A stretch of DNA of 64,000 nt from Chryseobacterium sp. SORGH_AS_0447. Its GTDB lineage: Bacteria > Bacteroidota > Bacteroidia > Flavobacteriales > Weeksellaceae. Location of the stretch: positions 796,001 to 860,000 of the forward strand of contig NZ_JAUTAR010000001.1 of assembly GCF_030818695.1 (NCBI RefSeq). The letters run 5' to 3'. The first letter of the stretch is position 1. Every line of letters begins with the position of its first letter. The notes under the pieces are model-generated. The model worked only from the letters and a program-made list of their open reading frames with translations, was not told the DNA's origin and ran no database searches. Below are positions 17,278 to 30,626 of this stretch, piece after piece. Position numbers and translations under genes: made by a program.

Positions 17278-19815
17278 ATGAAGTTTAGACTATTACCCAT
17301 CATCATGTTTGTTGCTTCTGCACATTTTTATGGACAGGTAACTCCACAGGACAGCACAAAAGTAAATAATGCTGTACATGCAGAAAACCAGGCAGGAACA
17401 TACACATTGAAAGACATTGTCGTAGATGGGGTTAAAAAATACACGCCGGCTCAGATCCTGAGATTTACAGGTTTGTCAAAAGGGGAAACCGTAGACATTC
17501 CGGGGCAGAAAATCAGTAACGCTGTAAAAAAACTTTGGGATACCCAGTCTTTTTCTGAGGTTGAAGTATATGTTCAGAGTATTGAAGGCGAAACCATCAT
17601 TCTTAGATTTTACCTTCAGGACCTTAAAGACCTTGGAGAAGTAAAATTCACAGGAAAAGGGATTGGAAAATCTAAAAACGAAAAAATGGCTAAAGACAAC
17701 AATCTGAAGCCGGGAACTAAAATTACACAAAACTTAATCTCAAGCCTTAAAACGAATGTCCCTAAAGACTTCGTAAAAAAAGGGTATGCCGATGCGAAGA
17801 TCACTATTCAGGAGAAAGTGAATGCCGGAGATCCTAATCTGGTTGACTGGACGATTGAAGTAGACAAAGGCAAAAGGATTAAGATCGATCATATCGAATT
17901 TGAAGGAAACAAAATGGTTACCGACAGAAAGCTAAGAAAGAAAGCTTTCAAGGAAACAAAACAGAAAAGATTCGGGATCGGCGGTATTTTGAAATCTTCT
18001 AAATTTATTGAAGACAAATACCAGGAAGACAAGCAAAACCTTATCAATTACTATAACTCCTTAGGATACAGGGATGCGACAATTGTTTCAGATTCGGTTT
18101 GGAGAAACAAAAGAAACAATTACGAAATCAATGTAAAACTAAACGAAGGAAAGCAGTATTATATTGGTGATATTACTTTCACCGGAAATACCGTTTATTC
18201 AACCGACTATTTACAGAGACTTTTAGGATATAAAAAAGGAGATATCTACGATGCTGTAGGTTTCAATAAAAAAGTAGGAGAAGACGGAGGTAAGGAAGAT
18301 GATTCCGATATCAAGTCCATCTACATGAATAATGGTTATCTGTTCTCCAATGTAACTCCTGTCGAAAAATCAGTAGACGGAGATAGGGTGAATCTTGAAA
18401 TCAGGATTAACGAAGGAGAAAAAGCAACTTGGAATAAAGTAACTTGGCAGGGGAACACAACAACTCATGACCACGTTATTCTGAGAGCTTTGAGAACAAA
18501 GCCGGGGAATCTTTTCGCTAAGAGCGATATCAAAAGAACCTATTTCGATCTTGCGGGAATGCAGTTTTTTGATCCACAGCAGGTGGGGCAGGACATTCAG
18601 CCAAACCAGCAGGATAACACGGTAGATATCAACTGGAAACTTGTAGAAAAAGGATCTTCACAGGTTCAGTTACAGGCCGGTTACGGAGGTAACAGCTTCA
18701 TCGGAACATTGGGACTTACTTTCAATAACTTCTCGTTAAGAAACTTCCTGAAATTCAAAGACTTTAAGCCGGTTCCTCAGGGAGATGGGCAAACCTTATC
18801 GCTTCAGGCACAGGCCGGACAATATTTCCAGAACTATGGCGTTTCATTTACGGAGCCGTGGTTATTCGGAACAAGACCAACTGCGCTTTCGGTAAGTTTG
18901 AACAATTCAAGAGTTAAATATTCCGATATTTCCGGGAATTCTCAGAAGTTGAATATTTTCTCCGCTTCAGTAGGTTTAAACAGGCTATTGAAATGGCCGG
19001 ATGATTATTTCTCGTTATATACAGGTCTTCAGTACCAGAAGTATGACTTCCAGAATTATCCGTTCCAGTTTGGAAATACTACGGAATATTATGGTTCCGC
19101 AAACAACTTAAGCATCAACTTAGGACTGAGCAGAAACTCGGCAGGGATCGACCCCATCTTCCCGACAACAGGTTCCAACCTGGATTTATCGGTGAAGTTC
19201 ACGCTGCCTTACTCTGCATTCAACAACAAAGATTATTCCACGTTGAGTCCTACGGAGAAATATAAATGGATGGAATTCTACAAGGTGAAGTTCAAGGCTG
19301 ATGTTTACAATGAGATCATTGGTAAATTGGTATTAAGATCTTCTGCTGAAATGGGATTCATGGACGGATACAACTCCAAACTTGGAGCTCCGCCGTTTGA
19401 AAGATTCTATGTCGGAGGTACCGGTCTTTTCGGAGGCCGATACGACGGTAGAGAATTGATTCCGTTGAGAGGTTACGAAAACGCTTCTACTTACGGAGGA
19501 ACTTCTGAAGATATTACACCTGCAGGGGGAGGTACTATTTATAACAGATTTACGTTAGAATTAAGATACCCGATTTCACTGAACCAGACGGCAAAGATTT
19601 ATGCCTTGACGTTTGCTGAAGGAGGGAACGTTTGGAATTCATGGGGCAATTACAACCCATTCCAGTTAAAAAGATCAGTGGGTGTCGGAGTAAGAGTTTA
19701 TATGGGAGCTTTCGGTTTAATTGGGTTTGATTTCGCTTATGGATTCGACAAAACAATTACAGGAACAGAGCCTTCCGGATGGAAGACCCACTTCTTGATG
19801 AACCAGTCATTATAA
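17278..19815 (+). CDS. bamA: Outer membrane protein assembly factor BamA (Omp85)
   Basis: 845 residues. Signal peptide ending ...SAHFYG, then YTLKDIVVDGVKKYTPAQIL begins the first of about five POTRA repeats (residues about 40-430; others begin at LGEVKFTGKG, RIKIDHIEFEGN, YYIGDITFTGN and TWNKVTWQGN). The rest is a 16-stranded barrel with a VSFTEPWLFG strand and a GFDFAYGFDK end, as in Omp85 proteins. BamA inserts barrels into the outer membrane. The gene lies 28 bases after uppS and seven bases before the first skp-like gene, an arrangement found widely in Gram-negative bacteria. Confidence 0.96.
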   Translation: MKFRLLPIIMFVASAHFYGQVTPQDSTKVNNAVHAENQAGTYTLKDIVVDGVKKYTPAQILRFTGLSKGETVDIPGQKISNAVKKLWDTQSFSEVEVYVQSIEGETIILRFYLQDLKDLGEVKFTGKGIGKSKNEKMAKDNNLKPGTKITQNLISSLKTNVPKDFVKKGYADAKITIQEKVNAGDPNLVDWTIEVDKGKRIKIDHIEFEGNKMVTDRKLRKKAFKETKQKRFGIGGILKSSKFIEDKYQEDKQNLINYYNSLGYRDATIVSDSVWRNKRNNYEINVKLNEGKQYYIGDITFTGNTVYSTDYLQRLLGYKKGDIYDAVGFNKKVGEDGGKEDDSDIKSIYMNNGYLFSNVTPVEKSVDGDRVNLEIRINEGEKATWNKVTWQGNTTTHDHVILRALRTKPGNLFAKSDIKRTYFDLAGMQFFDPQQVGQDIQPNQQDNTVDINWKLVEKGSSQVQLQAGYGGNSFIGTLGLTFNNFSLRNFLKFKDFKPVPQGDGQTLSLQAQAGQYFQNYGVSFTEPWLFGTRPTALSVSLNNSRVKYSDISGNSQKLNIFSASVGLNRLLKWPDDYFSLYTGLQYQKYDFQNYPFQFGNTTEYYGSANNLSINLGLSRNSAGIDPIFPTTGSNLDLSVKFTLPYSAFNNKDYSTLSPTEKYKWMEFYKVKFKADVYNEIIGKLVLRSSAEMGFMDGYNSKLGAPPFERFYVGGTGLFGGRYDGRELIPLRGYENASTYGGTSEDITPAGGGTIYNRFTLELRYPISLNQTAKIYALTFAEGGNVWNSWGNYNPFQLKRSVGVGVRVYMGAFGLIGFDFAYGFDKTITGTEPSGWKTHFLMNQSL

Positions 19816-19822
19816 TCAAAAC

Positions 19823-20368
19823 ATGAAAAATTTTAAAATTGTTTTTTCATTCGTATTATTCTTGCTTTTCGGACTAAGCAATGCACAGAAAGTGGGCGTT
19901 GTGGATACCGAATACATATTAAGCAAAATGCCTCAGTACAAAGAGGCGGAAGCAAGACTTAATGCACAGATCGATACCTGGCAGACCGAACTTCAGAATC
20001 TGCAGGCCGAATATGAGCGTAAGCGATCTGCTTTTGAAAGTGAAAAAGTACTTTTAATAGGCGATCAGCTGAAACTGAGAGAAAAGGAAGTGATGGATTT
20101 GGATAAAAACATCAAGACCACAACCAGCTTACGTTTCGGAGCTACCGGAGAGATCAAAAAACTGAGGGCAAATCTTGTACAGCCGTTTCAGGATCAGATC
20201 TGGGAAGCCATTAAAACCATGTCCGAAAAGAACGGCCTCGCGATCGTACTGGATAAAACAAGCAACAATGTAATTTTCCTTCAGAAAAGATCGGATTACT
20301 CAGATAAAGTACTGGCCATCCTGGTAAAGGACAGTGAGCCAAAAGAAAAAACCAAAACAAGAAAATAA
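19823..20368 (+). CDS. OmpH/Skp-family periplasmic chaperone (copy 1)
   Basis: 181 residues with a signal peptide (FVLFLLFGLSNA) and the family start KVGVVDTEYILSKMPQYKEAE, then long charged helices (residues about 45-115) that would form the coiled-coil tentacles of Skp. The C-terminal NGLAIVLDKTSNNVIFLQK strand is also typical. Skp-like proteins hold unfolded outer membrane proteins on their way to BamA, which is encoded seven bases upstream. A second, smaller family member follows. Confidence 0.9.
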   Translation: MKNFKIVFSFVLFLLFGLSNAQKVGVVDTEYILSKMPQYKEAEARLNAQIDTWQTELQNLQAEYERKRSAFESEKVLLIGDQLKLREKEVMDLDKNIKTTTSLRFGATGEIKKLRANLVQPFQDQIWEAIKTMSEKNGLAIVLDKTSNNVIFLQKRSDYSDKVLAILVKDSEPKEKTKTRK

Positions 20369-20430
20369 AAGTTTAACTTTTATTAAATTTACAGATCTAA
20401 AAAACAAATTAAATTATTTATTTACCAATT

Positions 20431-20934
20431 ATGAAAAAATTAAGTGTATTATTTGCAGCGGTAATGATGGTTGTATCGGTAGGTATGGCAAAAGCTCAAA
20501 AAATTGCTACTTTAGACGTTATAGGTGTTCTTAACGCAATGCCTGAAAAGAAAAAGGCTGATACTGATCTTAAAGCTTTCTTAGATACTAAACAAGCGGA
20601 AATCAAGAAAAAAGCAGATGCAGGACAGGCAAAAGTAAAGCAGTATACGGAGGAAGCACCAAAGAAAACTGCTGACGAAAACAAAGCAAGAGAAGCGGAA
20701 TTGGCAAAAATGCAGGAAGAAATTCAGCAAATGAACGACAAAGCTCAGAAAGATTTCGTAGCAAAGCAGGATGCAGCTTACGAGCCAATCGAGAAAAAGC
20801 TTAACGATGCTGTTTCTAAAGTGGCTAAAGCAAACGGATATGACTATATCATGGATGCAAACTCTGCCGCATTTGTTTTCAAAGGAGGACCTGATGCTAC
20901 AGCAGCTGTGAAGAAAGAACTGGGTGTTCAGTAA
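20431..20934 (+). CDS. OmpH/Skp-family periplasmic chaperone (copy 2)
   Basis: 167 residues with signal peptide (MKKLSVLFAAVMMVVSVGMAKA), the start QKIATLDVIGVLNAMPEKKKAD, a Lys/Glu/Ala-rich helical middle with coiled-coil character and the end NGYDYIMDANSAAFVF. It is a diverged paralogue of the preceding gene and is most likely cotranscribed with bamA. The two copies may form mixed or separate trimers; this cannot be told from sequence. Confidence 0.9.
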   Translation: MKKLSVLFAAVMMVVSVGMAKAQKIATLDVIGVLNAMPEKKKADTDLKAFLDTKQAEIKKKADAGQAKVKQYTEEAPKKTADENKAREAELAKMQEEIQQMNDKAQKDFVAKQDAAYEPIEKKLNDAVSKVAKANGYDYIMDANSAAFVFKGGPDATAAVKKELGVQ

Positions 20935-20964
20935 TTTTCAGAAATTAACAAACATTTATAAAAT

Positions 20965-20992
20965 AACCATCTCTCATCGGGGTGGTTTTTTT
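20965..20992 (+). terminator. Intrinsic terminator of the bamA-skp operon
   Basis: AACCATC pairs with GGTGGTT (one G-T pair) around a 9-base loop and is followed by a run of seven T, 30 bases after the second skp stop. Confidence 0.75.
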
Positions 20993-20999
20993 ATTTTTG
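20992..20999 (+). promoter_or_regulatory. -7 promoter element directly before the thioesterase start
   Basis: TATTTTTG matches TAnnTTTG and begins inside the T-run of the preceding terminator. It ends only four bases before the ATG at 21004, so the transcript would be leaderless or nearly so. Confidence 0.45.
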
Positions 21000-21003
21000 C
21001 AGA

Positions 21004-21489
21004 ATGGAAAAAGAAGTATCAACTAAGGTAAAGGTCAGATTCAGCGACTGTGATCCGATCGGGCACTTGAATAATGTGAAATATCTGGACTATATGTTCA
21101 ATGCCAGAGAAGATCATGTTGAAACGTTTTATGGTTTTACCTATGAAGAATACACAAAGCTTACCGGCTGTACCTGGATTGCCATTCAGAACGAAATCGC
21201 CTACCTGAAGGAAGTAAGATACAATACATCGGTGGTGATCAGCAGCAAGACCATTGAAGTAGGAGACCGGACGGCAAAAGTGGAAATCCTGATGAAAGAT
21301 CTGGATGAAAAAACCATTCATGCCGTATTATGGGTGACTGTAATTTATTTCAATGTTAAAACAAGAAAGTCGGAAGTTCATCCTGAAGATATTAAAGGAA
21401 CATTCAACAAATTTTATGTAGAGCTGGAGCAGAAAGACTTCCAGTCCAGAGTTAAATTCTTAAGATCACAAAACGCAAAAAATTCATAA
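21004..21489 (+). CDS. Acyl-CoA thioesterase, YbgC/FadM-like hotdog fold
   Basis: 161 residues. KVRFSDCDPIGHLNNVKYLDYMFNARE is the family active-site region (Asp in SDCD, then GHLNNxxYLxY), and the rest fits one hotdog domain (IQNEIAYLKEVRYNTSVVISS, VLWVTVIYFNVKTRKSE). Members cleave acyl-CoA or acyl-ACP thioesters in the cytoplasm. Its stop codon overlaps the ATG of rmlD by one base (TAATG), so the pair is translationally coupled, although the functional link is not obvious. Confidence 0.85.
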   Translation: MEKEVSTKVKVRFSDCDPIGHLNNVKYLDYMFNAREDHVETFYGFTYEEYTKLTGCTWIAIQNEIAYLKEVRYNTSVVISSKTIEVGDRTAKVEILMKDLDEKTIHAVLWVTVIYFNVKTRKSEVHPEDIKGTFNKFYVELEQKDFQSRVKFLRSQNAKNS

Positions 21490-22355
21490 TGAAGAAAATA
21501 TTAGTTATTGGAGGGAACGGACAATTAGGAAACTGCATCAGAAAAATCGCTCCTGATTTTGAGCTGGACTACGAATTTATCTTTACCGATTCCCATACAC
21601 TGGATATTACGAACGAAGATCAGATTAATACGTTTTTTGCAGAGCATAAACCGGATTATTGCATCAATGCCTCTGCCTACACCGCGGTAGACCTTGCCGA
21701 AAAAGAAAAAGAAAAGGCATTTGCCGTAAATGCAGATGGGGTAGGATATCTGGCACAGGCCTGTAAAGATAGCAACACAATATTCATTCATGTTTCTACA
21801 GATTATGTTTTCGACGGAGAAACCAATTTAGACTACTCCGAAGATGATTTTACAAACCCGATCGGCGTTTACGGTGAATCCAAATTAAAAGGGGAAGAGC
21901 TTGCGTTGGAAATTAATCCGAAAACAATTATTTTACGAACATCATGGTTGTATTCCGAATTCAACAAGAATTTCGTAAAAACAATGCTGAACCTTTTCTC
22001 CCAGAAAGATGAGCTGGGAATTGTCGGCGACCAGTTCGGCCAGCCGACCAATGCCAACGATCTTGCAGAGACCATCATGATGATTATCGAAACCAAGGAA
22101 AAAAAATACGGGATTTTCCACTTTTCCAATTATCCTGAAATCACATGGTTTGAATTTGCAAAAAAAATTGCAGATTTCTCCGGATCAGAAATAAAATTGA
22201 ATCAATTGACGACAGAGCAGTATCCGACACCGGCAAAAAGGCCGAAAAGAAGTACGATGTGCCTCGATAAAATTGAAAAAATTTATAAAATAGAGCCCAA
22301 GCATTGGGAAAACAGCCTCGAAGAATGTGTGGAAATTCTTCAATCTAACATATAA
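21489..22355 (+). CDS. rfbD: dTDP-4-dehydrorhamnose reductase
   Basis: 288 residues. KKILVIGGNGQLG is the NADPH-binding Rossmann motif; NADGVGYLAQACKD, HVSTDYVFDGETNLDYSEDD and YGESKLKGEE (catalytic Tyr-x3-Lys) are the extended short-chain dehydrogenase pattern of RmlD. It makes the last step of dTDP-L-rhamnose synthesis, a precursor of surface polysaccharide. The other rml genes are not in the window. It is coupled to the thioesterase upstream and two bases from the secreted unknown downstream. Confidence 0.92.
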   Translation: MKKILVIGGNGQLGNCIRKIAPDFELDYEFIFTDSHTLDITNEDQINTFFAEHKPDYCINASAYTAVDLAEKEKEKAFAVNADGVGYLAQACKDSNTIFIHVSTDYVFDGETNLDYSEDDFTNPIGVYGESKLKGEELALEINPKTIILRTSWLYSEFNKNFVKTMLNLFSQKDELGIVGDQFGQPTNANDLAETIMMIIETKEKKYGIFHFSNYPEITWFEFAKKIADFSGSEIKLNQLTTEQYPTPAKRPKRSTMCLDKIEKIYKIEPKHWENSLEECVEILQSNI

Positions 22356-22357
22356 AA

Positions 22358-23029
22358 ATGAAAAAAATACTTATCGCGGCCTTAGCTTTTTTGATACAGC
22401 TTTTCAGTGCTCAAAACGTATACCTTACAAAAGTTGAAAAGACCCATGAAAATACAGATAAATTCCTGTATAAAATTGACGAAGTGAAGGAGGCAGAATA
22501 CCTGGGCGAAATTGAAGTCCAGGGTTTCTCCAGATATGATGATGAAGTTTTTGCATTAGTCTATAAAAAAGCGAAAGAGATCGGGGCCAATGCTTATACC
22601 CTGAAGCCTTTTGAAAATATTGACGGAACAAAACAAAATTTTAATCCTTCAAATTACAGACTAAGCCTATATTATTTGCCGAAAAATAAATCGACGGAGC
22701 AAATGGGATATATGTATATTTTTGCCTCTTCGGATAAAGACCAGAAAATTGCAGTCAATAAAAAAGATTACCTTATTTCCCCAAGATCATATCTGATGCT
22801 GAAAACGGTTCCGGGCGAAGTGTATACGATTTCCACAAAGAAACTTTTGGGATCTACCATTAAAATACAGCCTAAAGATAACAGCTCCAATCAATATTTC
22901 CAGATTTCCGCTACTAAAATTAAATCCGATAACACTGGAGTAGGAGGCCTGAACTTAAAGAGCGGCGACATCATTGGCCTTGAAGCTTCTTACGGTGATT
23001 TTCTGAGGACCATTTACAGCAAACAATAA
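22358..23029 (+). CDS. Secreted protein of unknown function
   Basis: 223 residues with a signal peptide (MKKILIAALAFLIQLFSAQN). The mature part has a mixed alpha/beta look, with YLGEIEVQGFSRYDDEVFALVYKK and KEIGANAYTLKPF recalling small periplasmic stress-type domains in which a Lys-rich helix follows a beta-strand (the 'GANA' motif is also seen in YbjQ/YdgH-like domains, a weak similarity). The C-terminal half (SYLMLKTVPGEVYTI) looks like a beta domain. It follows rmlD after two bases. No function is assigned. Confidence 0.6.
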   Translation: MKKILIAALAFLIQLFSAQNVYLTKVEKTHENTDKFLYKIDEVKEAEYLGEIEVQGFSRYDDEVFALVYKKAKEIGANAYTLKPFENIDGTKQNFNPSNYRLSLYYLPKNKSTEQMGYMYIFASSDKDQKIAVNKKDYLISPRSYLMLKTVPGEVYTISTKKLLGSTIKIQPKDNSSNQYFQISATKIKSDNTGVGGLNLKSGDIIGLEASYGDFLRTIYSKQ

Positions 23030-23181
23030 AGAAAAGGTTGTAGAATCTTTTACAACAATGGCTTCAGTACGAAATACGCTTTGCTTCAAAAAAATTCTAC
23101 TGATAGCTGATGTAAACAATATTTTCTGTTGCAAATTTTACATTCAAATTGTAAATTTTACGCATAATTCAACTTAATACA

Positions 23182-24333
23182 ATGCATGCAAAAAAAATAA
23201 ACTCATCATATCTTAAACAATATGGTGCAGTTGTTCTGATCTACCTCTTGATCCTCTCGGTATTTTTATTTAAAACAAGATTCGTACTCTTGGATCCCAG
23301 GTTATGGTATGAAGAAGGTATTGTTTATTTGCATGATTCAATTTTAAACGGATTTCCATCCGTTTTTTCCAACCATCAGGGATATTACAGCATAATTCCA
23401 AGTGTGACTATTTATCTCAGTTCTCTTTTTCCAACAAAATATATCCCGTATTTCACGGTTTATGTTTCGTTATTATTCTGGGGCTATTTTTTTTATGAGA
23501 TCTTTTTATATGTTACTCATAGATATCCTAAGAATTCTATCGGGAAAATATTCTTCGTGCTCACAATATTCCTGATTACGGCAAGCGGGCAGGAAATTCT
23601 GTTAAATACGATAACCTTGCAGTTTATAACCCCCTTCATTATCTATTTTATCATTAAGAATCATCACGAGCTTTCTGTATCAAGACAGATATTGATATGG
23701 GTGTGCCTTCTTAGTGGCGTAATGGGGCTACTGTTTATCCCGCTACTTTATTTGAAGTATTTTAAAAAATATAAAGTTCTGTTTCTTTTTATAGCAGTCG
23801 GAGTTCTGTTTCATATATACTCAGTAATATTTTATACATCTGATAACAGAACCACAATTACGGAAAGGCTGATGTGGAATGTTTCATACAAATTACAGCT
23901 TTTAAAAGACAAAGACTATTTAAAGTTTCTCTATAAAAACTATTATTTGATTTTTTTTACGGCATTCTTCTACTACCGGAGAATGAATAGGGAGAAATTA
24001 ATTACCATAATAACATTATTAGGATTGGCCGTATTTGTAGATTTTACACGGGTGTTGCCTAATTTGGATGCAGAAAGATACAATTGCATAATGACAGCGT
24101 CTGTATTTTTGGTATTATGTGAATTGATGAATGGGATCATCTCACCAAAGCTTCATCTGCCATTGCTGATAGTCTCTTTCGGATTAATGTCTTTTAAAAT
24201 TCCCAGACTGTTATATTCCGACTTTATTTATTGTAAAGGAGCAAGCTGGAAAAATGAATACAAGAAATATGATTCTTATCTACCGGCTAAAATACATCCA
24301 TGCGGATTGAATATTGAAAAACCTACAAAATAA
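23182..24333 (+). CDS. Polytopic membrane protein, possibly GT-C-like
   Basis: 383 residues with about ten hydrophobic helices. The first loop (RFVLLDPRLWYEEGIVYLHDSILNGFPSVF) has acidic and aromatic residues in the place where GT-C glycosyltransferases carry their catalytic acid, but no full signature is seen. Codon use is AT-rich compared with the rmlD region. It has a 150-base upstream gap and is the last gene before the rRNA operon. Function unknown. Confidence 0.55.
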   Translation: MHAKKINSSYLKQYGAVVLIYLLILSVFLFKTRFVLLDPRLWYEEGIVYLHDSILNGFPSVFSNHQGYYSIIPSVTIYLSSLFPTKYIPYFTVYVSLLFWGYFFYEIFLYVTHRYPKNSIGKIFFVLTIFLITASGQEILLNTITLQFITPFIIYFIIKNHHELSVSRQILIWVCLLSGVMGLLFIPLLYLKYFKKYKVLFLFIAVGVLFHIYSVIFYTSDNRTTITERLMWNVSYKLQLLKDKDYLKFLYKNYYLIFFTAFFYYRRMNREKLITIITLLGLAVFVDFTRVLPNLDAERYNCIMTASVFLVLCELMNGIISPKLHLPLLIVSFGLMSFKIPRLLYSDFIYCKGASWKNEYKKYDSYLPAKIHPCGLNIEKPTK

Positions 24334-24503
24334 AATTTCTATAAATTAAATAGTTTTTTGATACAACTGTAAACAAGCTGAATCGGTAAAAACTCATTAC
24401 TCTTTAAAATTTTAAACTTTTGTTTAAAAATATTCTTTCTGAAGATCAGCTCTTTAGCTTTAAATATTACATAAATATGAAATTTAAGTTAAATAAACTT
24501 GCT

Positions 24504-24884
24504 TTGTGTAGGTCAGAGTTTCTATCTTTGCCCCACTGAAAACGAGAGTAGTTCAGTAAGCGCAGAAGAGCTTTTAGATAAGCGGACATTATTTTAAACA
24601 AAACTACTTTATATAAAGATAGAGGGTTTGTTTTTTATTTCTTTTGGAATACAGAATAAATACTTTTCTATCGTTATGGAAGATGCAGTTTAATCGGTTT
24701 TAGGATCAAAAACTTTTTTTTAAAAAGAGTTGCGGGAATAAAAAAGATTTGTATCTTTGCAGTCCCGATTAAGGGGAGCGCAGGAGTAGAGGGATTGAAT
24801 GTTAGAGAGGGTTAAGGTTAAGAAAAAAACTTTAAAATTTCTTTTCAAAACATTTGGTCATTTAAAAATAAGTTATTACTTTTG
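24504..24884 (+). promoter_or_regulatory. Three tandem promoters of rRNA operon 1
   Basis: Three matches to the Bacteroidota promoter (TTG/TTTG, about 16-21 bases, TAnnTTTG): P1 with TTTG at 24504 and TATCTTTG at 24524-24531; P2 with TTG at 24730 and TATCTTTG at 24752-24759 (19-base spacer); P3 with TTTG at 24853 and TACTTTTG at 24877-24884 (20-base spacer). All three recur before the second operon. From 24334 to 25030 no gene is seen; the rest is AT-rich leader. Confidence 0.75.
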
Positions 24885-25030
24885 CACTCGCAAATACGGA
24901 GCAACACTGACAGAAACGATTGCTTCGTTACAAAGCGAGAGATAAAGAAGATCATTGACATACAATATAACAACCAAGTAAGGAAAAACTAAAGCGTAAA
25001 AGAAACTTTGAGTGAGCCTGGAACAAACAT

Positions 25031-26547
<1,517 letters not shown>

Positions 26548-26766
26548 TAGAGTCTCGTTAATACGAGAATAAACAAAATTACGGACATGCAAATGTCCAC
26601 AGGACTTACTTAAAGTTCAAGCTTTAGTTTTTTATTGGTTGCTTATATTAAAAATACAAAACCCACTAGAAATTAGTATAAGGGATAAGAGATTGAGAAT
26701 GATAATGAAGAAAAGTATGCGGTATGCAAATATCAATTATAACTCATCAATCATCACTCATAACAG

Positions 26767-26840
26767 AGTCTCGTAGCTCAGCTGGTTAGAGCGCTACACT
26801 GATAATGTAGAGGTCGGCAGTTCGAGCCTGCCCGAGACTA
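26767..26840 (+). tRNA. ileT: tRNA-Ile (GAT)
   Basis: 74 bases without CCA. Acceptor AGTCTCG pairs with CGAGACT; anticodon loop CTGATAA gives GAT; T loop TTCGAGC. Lies in the 16S-23S spacer, as usual. Confidence 0.95.
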
Positions 26841-26920
26841 CTAATTAAGTTGAAGGTTTAAAGTTTATGGTTCAAGGTTAAGGCATTGAACATGAAACCT
26901 TAAACATTAAACTACTAGAG

Positions 26921-26995
26921 GGGGAATTAGCTCAGCTGGCTAGAGCGCCTGCCTTGCACGCAGGAGGTCAAGGGTTCGACTCCCTTGATTCTCCA
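26921..26995 (+). tRNA. alaT: tRNA-Ala (TGC), with one extra G
   Basis: Anticodon loop CTTGCAC gives TGC; acceptor GGGGAAT pairs with ATTCTCC. Between the T stem (AAGGG/CCCTT) and the 3' acceptor strand there is an additional G at 26987 that is absent from the otherwise identical copy at 63807-63880. The extra base would interrupt the T-acceptor stack, so this copy may be defective, or the base may be a sequence error. Confidence 0.9.
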
Positions 26996-27154
26996 CAGTT
27001 TTGGAAGTTTGATTTAAAAGTTACGGATGGAGCCAAAAACAACATCTGTTCATCAGACGGAAGAGAAGAAATTAAGATCATTGACATTAACGGTAAAGAC
27101 ATCACAAAGAGAAAACCGAGCACTTATAAGTGCTTGAGTAACCTAAAAATAGGA

Positions 27155-29908
<2,754 letters not shown>

Positions 29909-30063
29909 TTGCCTATTGGTTCTCAATAAAGCCTTATAAGTGCAACCAAGGTTTTGCCTTTGTGATGAAATTTACCGATAAATTGATTTAAGGTTCAATG
30001 TTTAAAATTCAAAGTGACAAACTTTGAACATAGAACTAAAAACCTTAAACCTATATACAACCT

Positions 30064-30173
<110 letters not shown>

Positions 30174-30180
30174 TTTATTA

Positions 30181-30218
30181 AAAGTCTCATGCATTCATTT
30201 GTATGAGACTTTTTTTTT
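30181..30218 (+). terminator. Terminator of rRNA operon 1
   Basis: AAAGTCTCAT (30181-30190) pairs with ATGAGACTTT (30203-30212) and is followed by a run of T to 30218. Confidence 0.88.
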
Positions 30219-30221
30219 AGC

Positions 30222-30280
30222 CAAGATTCAAGATTCAAGATTCAAAGTTCAAAGTTCAAAATTCAAGGTTCAAAGTGGAG
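30222..30280 (+). repeat. Heptanucleotide tandem repeat (AAGATTC / AAAGTTC)
   Basis: About seven units of seven bases, first AAGATTC and then AAAGTTC, with small changes. The same heptamer family appears in the spacer near 26850-26910 and after 23S near 29995-30050. An apparent reading frame starting nearby is not a gene. Confidence 0.8.
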
Positions 30281-30401
30281 ACTACATAAACACAAAAGGT
30301 AAAGATGCAATCATAACACCACAACCTATACAAAATCTTACCTCATCATTTATTGCCCGAACTTTCTTTACAACAGACCATTGTTCAACTACTGCCAACC
30401 G

Positions 30402-30517
30402 CCCTAGCCCCGATAGCAGCAAATACCCCACAGCAAGTGGTGGAAAGCCAGGCATCAGCAAAGGAAAAGCCAAGCCGTGAGGAGTAGAAACGGATAGCGG
30501 GAAATAGCTCCTGAAAT
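30402..30517. repeat. Dispersed intergenic element, copy A
   Basis: Begins CCCTAGCCCCGATAGCAGC and ends GATAGCGGGAAATAGCTCC. A diverged copy lies in opposite orientation at 60502-60620 (shared blocks: AGGAGCTAT, TACTCCTC, CTGTGGGGTA). From general knowledge, related non-coding elements with these ends recur in many Flavobacterium and Chryseobacterium genomes; function unknown. Nothing else of note is seen between 30220 and 30584. Confidence 0.65.
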
Positions 30518-30584
30518 TATCCCTTAAATTAAATACCGTAGTGGAAAATTGGAATTGTTCTTTGATTCTAAAAACTAAAAAATA

Positions 30585-30609
30585 AACCCGAAACAGCATG
30601 TTTCGGGTT
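30585..30609 (-). terminator. Terminator after the HlyD-like gene
   Basis: AACCCGAAACA pairs perfectly with TGTTTCGGGTT around a 3-base loop; on the minus strand it is followed by TTATTTTTTAG. It closes the peptide-export operon. Confidence 0.88.
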
Positions 30610-30626
30610 ACTATATAAATCAGATT

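Noticed and set aside
30222..30280. Possible CRISPR array
   Set aside because: Units are seven bases with no spacers; it is a simple heptamer repeat. No CRISPR array or cas gene was seen in the window.
30199..30480. 93-residue frame after the 5S gene
   Set aside because: It begins in the operon terminator and reads through heptamer repeats and the dispersed element; no coding character.
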